A stretch of 22,069 nt of DNA from DATDRM01 sp035291705 (GCA_035291705.1 DATDRM010000298.1:1-22069); one strand, 5' to 3'. Shown: positions 7,548-15,983, numbered from the stretch's first letter. The notes: generated from the letters alone by a model not told the origin. Translations and numbers: made by a program.

Positions 7548-9473
7548 GTGGTAAAAGGTAACGGTCTTGGGGTTTCCTATGATGCAAAAGATATCCAGGT
7601 CTTGGAGGGTCTGGAAGCTGTCCGGCGACGTCCGGGAATGTATGTCGGCGGGACCGATATCAAGGCGTTGCATCACTTGATCTATGAGGTGGTGGATAAC
7701 TCGATCGACGAGGTGCTGGCGGGGGCGTGTGACCAGATTGAAGTGATCATCCACGAAGATAGCAGCGTGACAGTGTCGGATAACGGCCGGGGAATCCCGG
7801 TGGACATCCACCCGCAGACCAAAAAGCCAGCGCTGGAAGTGGTAATGACCACCTTGCACGCCGGTGGGAAATTCGGTGGGGGCAGCTACAAGGTATCCGG
7901 CGGTCTACATGGGGTGGGCGTGTCGGCGGTCAATGCGCTTTCCGAATGGTGTGAGGTGAACGTGAAGCGAGATGGCCGCCTGCACCGCCAACGCTACCTG
8001 CGTGGCTATCCAAGCGGAGCGGTAGAAGTCGCCGGTAAAGTAGCGGCTCATGAGACTGGAACGAGCACTACATTTAAGTACGATCCTGAAATATTCAAAG
8101 GCGATCTCGACTATCGCTTCGACACGCTGGTGCAACGCTTCCGCGAGATGGCCTTTGTCACGCGCGGTGTGACGCTTTACTTTTTGGACGAGCGCACCGA
8201 GCGGGAGATGACCTTTTATTTTGAAGGCGGGATCACTTCCTTCGTTAAATACTTAAACCGCAACCGGGAAGTGCTGCACTCGGTGGTGCACGTCGAAAAG
8301 GAGATCGATTCGATCACGATTGACGCAGCCATCCAGTTTACGGATGCCTACGCTGAGTCGGTGTACGCCTTTGCCAATACGATTAACACGATCGATGGCG
8401 GCACGCACCTGACGGGCCTGCGCGCCGCTGTGACGCGCACCATAAACGATTACGCCCGGCGCACCAGTTTGCTGAAGGATTCAGACCCTAATTTCACCGG
8501 TGATGACACGCGGGAGGGGTTAACGGCGATCATCAGCGTCAAACATCCTGACCCGCAATTTGAGAGCCAGACGAAAGTCAAATTGATGAACCCCGAAGTG
8601 CAGACCCTGGCCCAGCAGGTGGTGAGCGAAGCCTTCGGCACTTACCTGGACGAGCATCCCTCCGAAGCCAAGGCGATCGTGCAAAAATGCCTGACTTCGG
8701 CGCGGGCGCGCGACGCGGCCCGTAAAGCCCGCGATCTGGTGATCCGCAAATCAGCCCTGGAAAGCCTCACTCTGCCGGGCAAATTGGCCGATTGCTCCGA
8801 GCGCGACCCGCAGAAGACCGAGCTCTACATCGTTGAGGGAGACAGCGCCGGAGGCTCTGCCAAGCAAGGCCGCGACCGTCATTTCCAGGCGATCTTGCCT
8901 TTGCGGGGTAAAATCCTCAACACGGAGCGTGCCCGCCTGGATAAAATCCTGGCCAGCAACGAGGTCAAAGCCCTGATCTCCGCCCTGGGTACAGGTATTG
9001 GAGAAGGTTTCGACCTGGCGGGGCTGCGCTATGGGCGCACGATCATCATGACTGATGCTGACGTGGATGGCAGCCATATCCGCACCTTGCTGTTGACTTT
9101 CTTTTTCCGCTATATGCAGCCGCTGATCGAGGAGGGCCACCTTTTTATCGCCCAGCCCCCCTTATATCGTATTGTCCACAAGAATCAAGTGCATTATGCC
9201 TATTCGGAGGCGGATAGAGAACGCCTGCTCAAGGAGCTGGGCATCAGCGCGGACAAGGCTTCACTCTCACGCTATAAGGGGTTGGGCGAGATGAACCCCC
9301 AACAGTTGTGGGATACCACGATGGATCCTGGCAAACGCACCCTTTTGCTGGTGACTATCGAGGACGCCGCCGAAGCAGACCGCACCTTCGATATGTTGAT
9401 GGGCGCCGCGGTACCGCCGCGCCGCCGGTTTATCCAGACCCACGCCAAAGAGGTGCGTAACCTGGATATCTAA
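7548..9473 (+). CDS. gyrB: DNA gyrase subunit B
   Basis: A 641-residue type IIA topoisomerase ATPase subunit, the usual length of GyrB without the enterobacterial insert. Domains in order: GHKL ATPase with E47 and N51 in EVVDNSIDE, DNGRGIP (78-84) and the ATP-lid GGLHGVGVSAVNAL (118-131); a transducer domain; then Toprim with EGDSAGG (430-436, catalytic Glu430) and DADVDGSHI (503-511). The C-terminal tail has RYKGLGEMNPQQLWDTTMDP, as in GyrB. It acts with GyrA to introduce negative supercoils. The start is GTG at 7548, supported by GGAGG 5-6 bases upstream and by family alignment. ParE is the alternative; motif spacing and length favour GyrB, and no GyrA/ParC gene is in the window to decide. 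Confidence 0.93.
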   Translation: MVKGNGLGVSYDAKDIQVLEGLEAVRRRPGMYVGGTDIKALHHLIYEVVDNSIDEVLAGACDQIEVIIHEDSSVTVSDNGRGIPVDIHPQTKKPALEVVMTTLHAGGKFGGGSYKVSGGLHGVGVSAVNALSEWCEVNVKRDGRLHRQRYLRGYPSGAVEVAGKVAAHETGTSTTFKYDPEIFKGDLDYRFDTLVQRFREMAFVTRGVTLYFLDERTEREMTFYFEGGITSFVKYLNRNREVLHSVVHVEKEIDSITIDAAIQFTDAYAESVYAFANTINTIDGGTHLTGLRAAVTRTINDYARRTSLLKDSDPNFTGDDTREGLTAIISVKHPDPQFESQTKVKLMNPEVQTLAQQVVSEAFGTYLDEHPSEAKAIVQKCLTSARARDAARKARDLVIRKSALESLTLPGKLADCSERDPQKTELYIVEGDSAGGSAKQGRDRHFQAILPLRGKILNTERARLDKILASNEVKALISALGTGIGEGFDLAGLRYGRTIIMTDADVDGSHIRTLLLTFFFRYMQPLIEEGHLFIAQPPLYRIVHKNQVHYAYSEADRERLLKELGISADKASLSRYKGLGEMNPQQLWDTTMDPGKRTLLLVTIEDAAEADRTFDMLMGAAVPPRRRFIQTHAKEVRNLDI

Positions 9474-9575
9474 GTTTTGAAATATAATATTACGGGCTGA
9501 CAGGTGCTGAAAAAAGGACCAGGTGGGGATGGGCGAAATGAGGAGCAATTCGTTTCCTTTTGTTCGTGGTAAATT

Positions 9576-11810
9576 ATGACATTGGATCGCGGCTCTCTAC
9601 TGAACAATCGCTACCGGATTGTCGAGATTCTAGGCCAGGGTGGGATGGGCTCGATTTATCGCGCCGTGGACGAAAACCTGGGGGTAGATGTGGCCGTCAA
9701 GGAGAACTTGTTTACCACCGAAGAATACGCCCGCCAGTTCCGCCGGGAAGCGGTGATCCTGGCTAACCTGCGCCACCCGAACTTGCCGCGCGTCACCGAC
9801 CATTTTGTAATCGAACCGCAAGGGCAGTACCTGGTGATGGATTACGTCGAGGGGGAAGACCTGCGCGAGCGCATGGAACGTGATGGTACTTTTTCCGACG
9901 CGGATGTCGTCATCCTGGGGGCCGCGGTTTGTGATGCGCTGAGCTATCTGCATTCTCGCCAGCCGCAGATCGTCCACCGCGATATAAAGCCGGGAAATGT
10001 GAAAATATCGCCGAGCGGGCAGATCATCCTGGTGGATTTTGGATTGGCCAAACTGATCCAGGGCGGCGAAGCGACGACGACCGGGGCGCGCGCCATGACG
10101 CCCGGTTATTCCCCGCCTGAACAATATGGCACAGCCCGCACTGACCACCGTTCAGACGTTTATTCGCTTGGGGCGACGCTCTATGTGGCCTTAACTGCAG
10201 TGTTGCCGGAAGATGCCCTGGCACGCGCCATGGGTCAATCCGAGCTGACACCGATCCGTAAATATAACCCCAAAGTTTCGCGCCGGTTGGCGGTGGTCAT
10301 CGAAAGAGCGCTGGAGCTGCGCCCGGATGACCGCTACCAGAGCGCCGAGGAATTCAAGCAGGCACTGCTCAATACGCGGGTAATCACCGGTCGCAGACCA
10401 GCGAACGGACCCGCTCTGACCTCACCCCTGGCGGAGGGGCAGGGGGAGGCGGTGGGTTCGAATTGGGTTTCCGCCGGTGTGGGGGTCTCTGAGCCGGTGA
10501 AACGCCCCTCGCCCTCCCCAGCCCAAATTTCACCCTTCCAGCTGCCGGCGAGCGCCCCGGTCGCCGGGCCTGGCGACCGCCTGGCAGGACGGGCGCGGCG
10601 CAAGAAGCGCAGCGGTGGGTGCTGGATCGCTGGCGTGCTGCTGTTCAGCCTGGCGATCCTGTCCGCATTGGGGGCTTATGCTTATCAGCCCACAATTATC
10701 GACCAGGCCGCGGGCTGGATTGCGCCTTACCTGCCATCCTTTCGGCTGCCCTTCCAGGGAAGTACCCCCACGCCTTCAGCTTCGCCTCCCACCACGCTCG
10801 ATACGACCCCCGCTCCGGCAACCATCACACCGGCACGTACTTCCAGTTCTCCTTCGTCCTCCACGCAGACTGCCCTGGCAGCCCTCCAGGCAACACAGAG
10901 GCCGACCGCCACCCGGCGTCCAACGCAAACCTCCACGCCGACTGCCACGCCAATCGGAGGCGGAGCGGGGCAGATCGCCTATGTCTCCAACCTGACCGGC
11001 TTGCCCCAAATCTGGCTGATGAACGCCGATGGCACAGCCCCGCGGCGGATCAGCGAAATGCCTGAAGGAGCCTGCCAGCCCGCCTGGGCGCCAGACGGCA
11101 CCCGCCTGGCTATTATTTCGCCGTGCGCCTTTAACCAGGAAACCTATCCAGGCGCCAGCATTTTTATCATCACCGTCGATAGCACCGAAGTGGTGCGTTT
11201 ACCGACCGTCCCTGGCGGGGACTTTGACCCGGCCTGGTCTCCCGATGGCACGCGCATTGCATTCACCTCGTTGCGCGACTTTAACCGCGCCCAGGTTTAT
11301 GTGATCAACCTGGCAGATAATACGGTCAAGTCAATCTCGGCCAACACAGTGCGCGACAGCCAGCCGTATTGGTCCCCAGATGGGAGACAGGTCGTCTTCG
11401 TGAGTACGCGGCGCGGGCCTTACCAGATCTGGACGATGTCAAGCGATGGGGGGGATCAAACCTTGTTTTCCCGCAGCGGCAGTCTGAAAGACACCCATCC
11501 GGTTTGGTCACCGGATGGGCAGGCGATCCTGTTTACGCAAAGCGAAGTCTTGGGAGGCGTGCCGAGGTTGGTGGCGATCCGGGTAACGGAAGGCAATTTC
11601 ACTGAAAGCCGGGTCGTCGAAGTATTGATCCCGATGCGGGAGGCTACCTACTCCCAGGATGGCGCCTGGATCGCGTTTGAGGGCTGGCCAGATGGCAGCA
11701 ACCACGATATCTTCATCATGACTTCGAACGGTTTGGGTCGCCAGCGTTTGACGTACGACGCAGCATTTGAATTCGATCCAGCCTGGCAACCGCTGCCCTC
11801 CCAACCTTGA
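9576..11810 (+). CDS. Membrane Ser/Thr protein kinase with extracytoplasmic PD40/TolB-like propeller
   Basis: A 744-residue Hanks-type receptor kinase. Kinase domain about 13-266: glycine loop GQGGMGSIY (20-28), catalytic Lys42 in VAVKENL, HRDIKPGN (134-141) with catalytic Asp136, DFG (154-156), and PGYSPPEQY (176-184) in place of APE. A basic juxtamembrane stretch (RARRKKR, 339-345) leads into one membrane helix, about 349-370. Next comes a Thr/Pro/Ser-rich linker (395-460), then a beta-propeller with repeats AWAPDGTRLA, AWSPDGTRIA, YWSPDGRQVVF, VWSPDGQAILF and TYSQDGAWIA (503-700). The propeller should lie outside the membrane and could sense a ligand or cell-wall state. No PASTA domains are present. 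The ATG at 9576 gives the standard kinase N-terminus, but its ribosome site is weak. No partner phosphatase is nearby. Confidence 0.9.
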   Translation: MTLDRGSLLNNRYRIVEILGQGGMGSIYRAVDENLGVDVAVKENLFTTEEYARQFRREAVILANLRHPNLPRVTDHFVIEPQGQYLVMDYVEGEDLRERMERDGTFSDADVVILGAAVCDALSYLHSRQPQIVHRDIKPGNVKISPSGQIILVDFGLAKLIQGGEATTTGARAMTPGYSPPEQYGTARTDHRSDVYSLGATLYVALTAVLPEDALARAMGQSELTPIRKYNPKVSRRLAVVIERALELRPDDRYQSAEEFKQALLNTRVITGRRPANGPALTSPLAEGQGEAVGSNWVSAGVGVSEPVKRPSPSPAQISPFQLPASAPVAGPGDRLAGRARRKKRSGGCWIAGVLLFSLAILSALGAYAYQPTIIDQAAGWIAPYLPSFRLPFQGSTPTPSASPPTTLDTTPAPATITPARTSSSPSSSTQTALAALQATQRPTATRRPTQTSTPTATPIGGGAGQIAYVSNLTGLPQIWLMNADGTAPRRISEMPEGACQPAWAPDGTRLAIISPCAFNQETYPGASIFIITVDSTEVVRLPTVPGGDFDPAWSPDGTRIAFTSLRDFNRAQVYVINLADNTVKSISANTVRDSQPYWSPDGRQVVFVSTRRGPYQIWTMSSDGGDQTLFSRSGSLKDTHPVWSPDGQAILFTQSEVLGGVPRLVAIRVTEGNFTESRVVEVLIPMREATYSQDGAWIAFEGWPDGSNHDIFIMTSNGLGRQRLTYDAAFEFDPAWQPLPSQP

Positions 11811-11889
11811 CCGGCTGGGTGCATTTCGAATTGTGGGGAACACTGACACTCTACCGGTAAACTAAAACGCACCCGCCTGGATAAAACGC

Positions 11890-11918
11890 TTGTAAAATTT
11901 CTCACTTTCGGAGATAAT
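11890..11918 (+). promoter_or_regulatory. Predicted promoter of the small anchored protein and possibly folD
   Basis: TTGTAA (11890-11895) and GATAAT (11913-11918) are spaced by 17 bp, giving a start near 11925 and a leader of about 75 nt. It lies in the 188-bp gap after the kinase gene, which has no other recognisable signal. Confidence 0.45.
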
Positions 11919-11998
11919 GGGCTTATAGACGGGCGGAGCAACCGGAGCTCATTTCTTCGGCTGCCCGTTTGAAATCTGCCAGGAGGTATCTTTCAGGT

Positions 11999-12535
11999 AT
12001 GGGAACGCAGTCGAAGGAGAAGCGATCGCCGAGGTCACAAGCCGATCAGAAAAAGCAAAACCGCCTGGGGGCCTGGATTGGGCTGGGAGCGGTGGTAGTT
12101 GTGGCGCTGGCGGTTGTCTTCTGGCAGGTTCAAAATCGACATACATTTGTCATTGCAGCGGGGGAGACCGATGTCATCGTATTGCTGCGCAACGAGAAGG
12201 AGGCGACTTACCGGATAAAACATGAAGGCCGGCAACCTGTGGATTTGCAGACGCTGCAGGTGATGCTGGCCGGTCAAATCCTGCACGTGGATGTTAAGCA
12301 GGTCACCCTGGTGCATGGCGGGCAAGAAGTTGTATTGGAACCAGATGGCAGCTTGCCAGCCGGGACGGAAATGAAGCTGGCACCCGGCGATTTATTTGAT
12401 GTGCGGGTGACCATGATCGGCCAGACCACGGGAGGCAATTATTTGTATGGCTTTCGCCTGGGTTATGCTGCTGGAAACCGGACGCGGACTGACGAATTGG
12501 TGTTGGAATACGAATATAAGATATTTGTGGAGTAA
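11999..12535 (+). CDS. Small membrane-anchored protein of unknown function
   Basis: A 178-residue protein with a very basic cytoplasmic head (residues 1-22, rich in Lys/Arg/Gln), one membrane helix (about 24-44), and an extracytoplasmic beta-rich domain (48-178) with alternating hydrophobic strands such as FVIAAGETDVIVLL and KQVTLVHGGQEVVLEP. I do not recognise the domain; no catalytic motif or cysteine is present. The ATG at 11999 is preferred over an in-frame TTG 30 bases upstream, because AGGAGG at 11981-11986 would fall inside the longer version and serves the ATG, though with a long 12-base spacing. folD follows 91 bp downstream on the same strand. Confidence 0.75.
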   Translation: MGTQSKEKRSPRSQADQKKQNRLGAWIGLGAVVVVALAVVFWQVQNRHTFVIAAGETDVIVLLRNEKEATYRIKHEGRQPVDLQTLQVMLAGQILHVDVKQVTLVHGGQEVVLEPDGSLPAGTEMKLAPGDLFDVRVTMIGQTTGGNYLYGFRLGYAAGNRTRTDELVLEYEYKIFVE

Positions 12536-12626
12536 GGCGATTTGACCCTCCACATTTGGGTTCGTCCCCTGAAAAAGACGGAATCTGGATAGGTTCATAT
12601 AGTCCATCATCATCAAGGAGCAGCTC

Positions 12627-13508
12627 ATGACAGCACAAATCATTGATGGAAAAGCGATCGCCGAGAAAGTGCGCCAGACGGTGGCCGAAGATGTGGCCGC
12701 CATGGTGGCTGCTGGACGGCCCCGGCCAGGTCTTGCGACGGTCCTGGTCGGAGACAACCCTGCGTCGCAAGTCTATGTGAGCTCAAAACAAAAAGCGTGC
12801 GGCCAGGCTGGGATCGAATCCTTTGGTTTTAAGCTTGAGGCGACTGCTTCCCAGGACGAAGTTGAAAACCTGGTAAAGGAGCTCAATGCCGATCCAAGGG
12901 TAAACGGTATTCTGGTGCAATTACCCTTGCCTTCTGGATTAGACGAAGAGCGAGTTTTGAGCGCCATCCGCATTGAGAAGGATGTCGATGGTTTTCATCC
13001 ATTGAACATCGGGCGCCTGGCGCAGAAGGGCCGCGATCCTTTGTTTGTACCCTGCACACCGTTTGGAGCGATCTTTATGCTGGAACAGATCGGGACTCAG
13101 CTTGACGGGACCAATGCGGTGGTGCTGGGCCGCTCAAATATCGTGGGGATGCCGGTGGCCTTGCTCTTGGTGCGGCGCAACGCGACGGTGACGATCTGCC
13201 ACTCGCGTTCCCGCGATTTGCCCGGCATTGTTCGCCGGGCAGATGTATTGATCGCCGCGGTCGGAAGAGCACAGATGGTGCGCGGCGACTGGGTCAAGCC
13301 TGGCGCAGTCGTGATCGACGTGGGCATCAATCGCATCGACGACCCCACTCATCCCAAGGGTTCGCGTCTGGTTGGAGATGTGTGTTTCGACGAAGTCAAG
13401 GAAGTAGCCAGCGCCATCACCCCGGTTCCGGGTGGAGTTGGCCCCATGACGATCGCTATGTTGCTGCGCAATACGGTGCGCGCGGCGAAGCTGAGCTACG
13501 AAGGGTAA
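12627..13508 (+). CDS. folD: Bifunctional methylene-THF dehydrogenase / methenyl-THF cyclohydrolase FolD
   Basis: A 293-residue cytoplasmic enzyme that interconverts 5,10-methylene-, 5,10-methenyl- and 10-formyl-tetrahydrofolate with NADP, feeding purine and formyl-Met synthesis. Family residues are intact: Y50 and K54 in YVSSK, Q98 in VQLPLP, D121 in KDVDGFHP, and PCTP at 142-145. The Rossmann motif GRSNIVGMP (168-176) and the C-terminal PVPGGVGPMTIAML (266-279) are also clear. Length is normal. AAGGAG lies 6 bases before the ATG. A hairpin terminator follows at 13589. It is a single-copy housekeeping gene, with no sign of transfer. Confidence 0.96.
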   Translation: MTAQIIDGKAIAEKVRQTVAEDVAAMVAAGRPRPGLATVLVGDNPASQVYVSSKQKACGQAGIESFGFKLEATASQDEVENLVKELNADPRVNGILVQLPLPSGLDEERVLSAIRIEKDVDGFHPLNIGRLAQKGRDPLFVPCTPFGAIFMLEQIGTQLDGTNAVVLGRSNIVGMPVALLLVRRNATVTICHSRSRDLPGIVRRADVLIAAVGRAQMVRGDWVKPGAVVIDVGINRIDDPTHPKGSRLVGDVCFDEVKEVASAITPVPGGVGPMTIAMLLRNTVRAAKLSYEG

Positions 13509-13522
13509 GGTATGTTAATAGG

Positions 13523-13559
13523 GGTGTTTTTGGATGGGCGCAGCCCATCCAAAAACACC
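13523..13559. repeat. Perfect 17-bp inverted repeat with 3-base loop
   Basis: GGTGTTTTTGGATGGGC (13523-13539) is exactly reverse-complemented by 13543-13559, around GCA. The T-run is in the left arm and the A-run in the right arm, the reverse of an intrinsic terminator, and no T-run follows on either strand. It lies 14 bp after folD in the gap between convergent genes. It may stabilise RNA, block convergent transcription, or be a dispersed palindromic element. Confidence 0.7.
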
Positions 13560-13588
13560 ATGAAGAACAGGGGGACCAGCGGTGAAAC

Positions 13589-13619
13589 AGACGATCATCT
13601 GGATCGTCTTGTTTTATTT
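13589..13619 (+). terminator. Intrinsic terminator of folD
   Basis: AGACGATC (13589-13596) pairs with GATCGTCT (13602-13609) around a 5-base loop, followed by TGTTTTATTT. It is preceded by GAAAC, so weak action in the opposite direction, for the convergent lipoprotein gene, is also possible. Confidence 0.65.
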
Positions 13620-13629
13620 CCAGACCAGG

Positions 13630-14400
13630 CTAGTCCTCGATCTTGAAGGATTGCAGCATTTCCTGCGAGTACGGGCCCAATGGCGTCAGCTTGTAGATGT
13701 ATTTGCTGCTTTCGAAGAAGTAGAATTCGTTGGGCGCCATCAGGCGGTTCGAGCTCACCCGGTAACCCTGGAGATCGCCCAGTTTGAAGCTCTCAATAGA
13801 CCAACCGGGTATTTTGGCACCGATGAATGCCTGCAGGGTGTCGATGGCAGGCTTCTCGTAGACTTCGATGCTGAATTGCGGTGGTTCAAGTTTAGCGGTG
13901 TCGCCCGATGCCAGTTCCTTATCCTGGAAGCGCACCCGGCGCACCAATGCCGGATCGACGTCTTTCAAGAGCTCGATTTCGTCCAGGATCACGTAAGTAT
14001 CCGGGTAAGAGATGGAGAAACCGTAAGATTTGTCCTGGTAGGTCAGCCAGTTGACCGGCTTCTGTTCTGCACCGGAGGGAGCTGCGCCGCCCGCAGCGCT
14101 GGAACCGGACATGCCAGGCTCGTTGCCGACCGATGAACCGGTCGAGGTTTGTCCACCCGCTGAGGTGATCGCGCCACCGCCCTCCCCTGAAGGGGGTGGG
14201 GTGTTGACGATCACCTCCCCGCCCGGGGAGGAGACCTGGCCGGCTGGCTCAGCCTGCCCAAGCAGATCGACCTGGCCAGCTGGCTCTGCGCCCCCCTGGC
14301 TTTCTGCGGGAGCGCCGAGCTTCTCGATCACCTCCGGCGTACAGGCGGTTGCCAGGAGCAGGGAAGCAAAAATAAGGATGGGGAGAAGACGTGTGTTCAT
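13630..14400 (-). CDS. Lipoprotein of unknown function with PsbP-like C-terminal domain
   Basis: A 256-residue exported protein. The signal peptide MNTRLLPILIFASLLLATAC ends in a candidate lipid-modified Cys20 (lipobox LATAC, with Ala rather than Leu at -3). Residues 21-115 are a Gly/Ser/Pro-rich linker that includes the repeat AEPAGQV twice. The folded part (118-256) begins WLTYQDKSYGFSISYPDTY, the 'yGFsisYP..y' opening seen in PsbP-like and related bacterial lipoproteins; function is unknown. A longer frame starts at 14421, but AGGAGG 8 bases before the ATG at 14400 and the signal peptide decide this start. It is transcribed separately from the protease upstream, which has its own terminator. 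No enzymatic residues are evident. Confidence 0.8.
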   Translation of the reverse strand: MNTRLLPILIFASLLLATACTPEVIEKLGAPAESQGGAEPAGQVDLLGQAEPAGQVSSPGGEVIVNTPPPSGEGGGAITSAGGQTSTGSSVGNEPGMSGSSAAGGAAPSGAEQKPVNWLTYQDKSYGFSISYPDTYVILDEIELLKDVDPALVRRVRFQDKELASGDTAKLEPPQFSIEVYEKPAIDTLQAFIGAKIPGWSIESFKLGDLQGYRVSSNRLMAPNEFYFFESSKYIYKLTPLGPYSQEMLQSFKIED

Positions 14401-14471
14401 ATCTGAACCTCCTAAATACATGCCTAGATTGTGCTTAAGACGTGCAGCCGGTCGAAAAAGTTCCCGCTCCG

Positions 14472-14502
14472 GAAAAAGTGAAGCCCTCGCCAGGAGGGCT
14501 TC
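14472..14502 (-). terminator. Intrinsic terminator of the secreted protease gene
   Basis: On the minus strand GAAGCCCTC (14502-14494) pairs perfectly with GAGGGCTTC (14488-14480) around a 5-base loop, then AC and five T (14477-14473). It lies 50 bp after the protease stop and about 70 bp before the lipoprotein start, so the two genes are separate units. Confidence 0.8.
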
Positions 14503-14551
14503 AGAGAAAACGGGTTCGAGCCTGAGACGCTGTCAGGCCAGGGAACCGGAG

Positions 14552-15676
14552 CTAAGGGCAGCCAGGGTTACACGATAGTGCGTAATTAAAAATGTTACCC
14601 GCGTCGGTGCCGAAGTAGGGCGAGAACAGCTCCTTCGGATGGCTGGGGGTGGTATAACGGTAGCTGTTATCCCCGTTCACGTAGTTGGTTGCCCCTCCGC
14701 TGCCATATAACTTCCAGATGCGCGGGCCGCCGCTGGTGCCGCCAGTCTGGTCGCAGCCGACGGCAACCGGATACGGCGTACCGAAGCTGGTATCACTGTA
14801 GGCGTAGGAGGAGGCGCAGATCACCTGCCATTTTCCGCTGAAGGGATATGCTTGCGGATAACCGATGGAGAACCAGTGCAGGTTGGTCGATTGGTTCCAG
14901 GCGAAGCCCAAGTTGCCGACCCTCTGGCTGATCTTTAGGCCGGAGAGGGTATTCAGGATTACGAAACCAAAATCGAAGCGGAGATCGCCAGAGTTATACC
15001 AATAACCTATAGTTCCGACGTTCGATGCAGTCCAGGTGCCAAACGGTGCCGCGCCGTTACTATAAGCCGGGACGAAGGCCACGTTGTAGGACCATCCACC
15101 GGAAGAGCCATTGCCATAGTGGACGCAGTGACCGGCGGTCCAGATGGCGTAGTTCCCAACCGATGCAGCCGAGCAGACGTAGTTTGTGCCGTACTGGGTG
15201 AAGAACAGCTTGCCGATCGTGAGGTACGGGAAGCGCGAGTACCGGTCGAAGTTGTTATAGCGGGTGAAAGGCGGCGGGTAGGTATAGCCGAGCGGGGAGG
15301 TGACTTCCAGAAAATCCGGTTCTGCGTTCACCAGGGCTCCCCGGACATCGGCTGGGAGAGCGCTGGGGCTCAAACCCGGCGCACCGTCCGGCGCGGCTTG
15401 AGAGATATCGAATACCGGTTCGCCCGAAGCGGATGGGAGAGGCATTGGCTTGGCGGCCAGCATTTCCTCTTTCGTCCACACCTTTGTGGTGGGCGTCCAC
15501 CCTGGGGAGCTGGCGGCTGTGATGATACCACCGCCATCTTGCGCCTGGGTTACCGCGGCCGGTTGGCCAGCGGGAGGGGCAGCCACAGCATAGCTTCCCG
15601 CCGTCCCCAAGAACAGGACAGCGAGCAGCGTCATGGTGACAAACAGGGTAGTCACGCGAAACAGCTTGGATTTCAT
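14552..15676 (-). CDS. Secreted trypsin/V8-like serine protease
   Basis: A 374-residue exported peptidase of the chymotrypsin fold. The signal peptide (about 1-32) ends near SYAVAA. Residues 33-150 form a Pro/Ala-rich pro-region. The catalytic triad is visible: His183 in IWTAGHCVHYG, Asp235 in RFDFGFVILN, and Ser315 in GCDQTGGTSGGPRIW. Two Cys pairs are suggested (168/184 and 287/308), with a further pair near the end (369/373). The 'TAGHC..DfgfviL..GtSGGP' arrangement is that of V8/glutamyl-endopeptidase-like and related bacterial trypsins. The cleavage specificity cannot be read. The start at 15676 is supported by AAGGAG 7 bases upstream; an in-frame ATG 45 bases upstream lacks a ribosome site. 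It likely acts outside the cell on protein substrates. A long leader and a possible response-regulator box lie upstream. Confidence 0.9.
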   Translation of the reverse strand: MKSKLFRVTTLFVTMTLLAVLFLGTAGSYAVAAPPAGQPAAVTQAQDGGGIITAASSPGWTPTTKVWTKEEMLAAKPMPLPSASGEPVFDISQAAPDGAPGLSPSALPADVRGALVNAEPDFLEVTSPLGYTYPPPFTRYNNFDRYSRFPYLTIGKLFFTQYGTNYVCSAASVGNYAIWTAGHCVHYGNGSSGGWSYNVAFVPAYSNGAAPFGTWTASNVGTIGYWYNSGDLRFDFGFVILNTLSGLKISQRVGNLGFAWNQSTNLHWFSIGYPQAYPFSGKWQVICASSYAYSDTSFGTPYPVAVGCDQTGGTSGGPRIWKLYGSGGATNYVNGDNSYRYTTPSHPKELFSPYFGTDAGNIFNYALSCNPGCP

Positions 15677-15983
15677 TACATTCTCCTTGAAAGTCTCTAG
15701 GTCAGATTTGGTCAGACACACTAAACGGTGATCCGGATAAGATTAGTTTCACGGTTGTCGATCGATTGATAGATGTTTTAGTATTTACTCAGATGCCTCC
15801 AATCCCCTCCTTTCATACACTCGGGGGAGTCGCCTGAATAGTTCTTCGATGCGCCCACCCCGGTTGTGGATCAATAAAACTCACTGCGATCAACCCTTGC
15901 CTATTGATGACAAGGGCTATTTAATTATAAATCAATTCCTGAAAAAGTTGAAGGCCTAAATTCTGACAAACCCCTGACAATTC
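15677..15983. other. Upstream region of the protease gene
   Basis: This 307-bp gap has no gene. It holds the paired TTGTCAG heptamers and the TATAAT element listed separately, then a minus-strand leader of about 240 nt. Near the predicted transcript start there is a stem CCCTTG (15916-15911) / CAAGGG (15899-15894) with an 11-base loop. At 15700-15716 on the plus strand there is a second direct repeat, GGTCAGA-TTT-GGTCAGA. I recognise no riboswitch. Confidence 0.55.
15924..15980 (-). promoter_or_regulatory. Candidate activator-dependent promoter of the protease, with 11-bp-spaced direct repeat
   Basis: On the minus strand TTGTCAG-GGGT-TTGTCAG (15980-15963) is an exact heptamer repeat with 11-bp periodicity, the spacing of OmpR/PhoB-type boxes. 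Downstream is TATAAT (15929-15924), with only a poor -35 (TTCAAC, 17-bp spacer). A good -10, poor -35 and upstream direct repeat suggest activation by a response regulator; the adjacent orphan regulator is the obvious candidate. Confidence 0.45.

Noticed and set aside
7386..7859. A 157-codon minus-strand frame across the heptamer repeat and the gyrB start
   Set aside because: It is antisense to gyrB and to the repeat itself; sequence such as ITYYVSRIM is simply the translated repeat.
15677..15930. Riboswitch in the long protease leader
   Set aside because: A long leader and purine-rich patches are present, but I could not match any known class; the stem at 15894-15916 is too simple.
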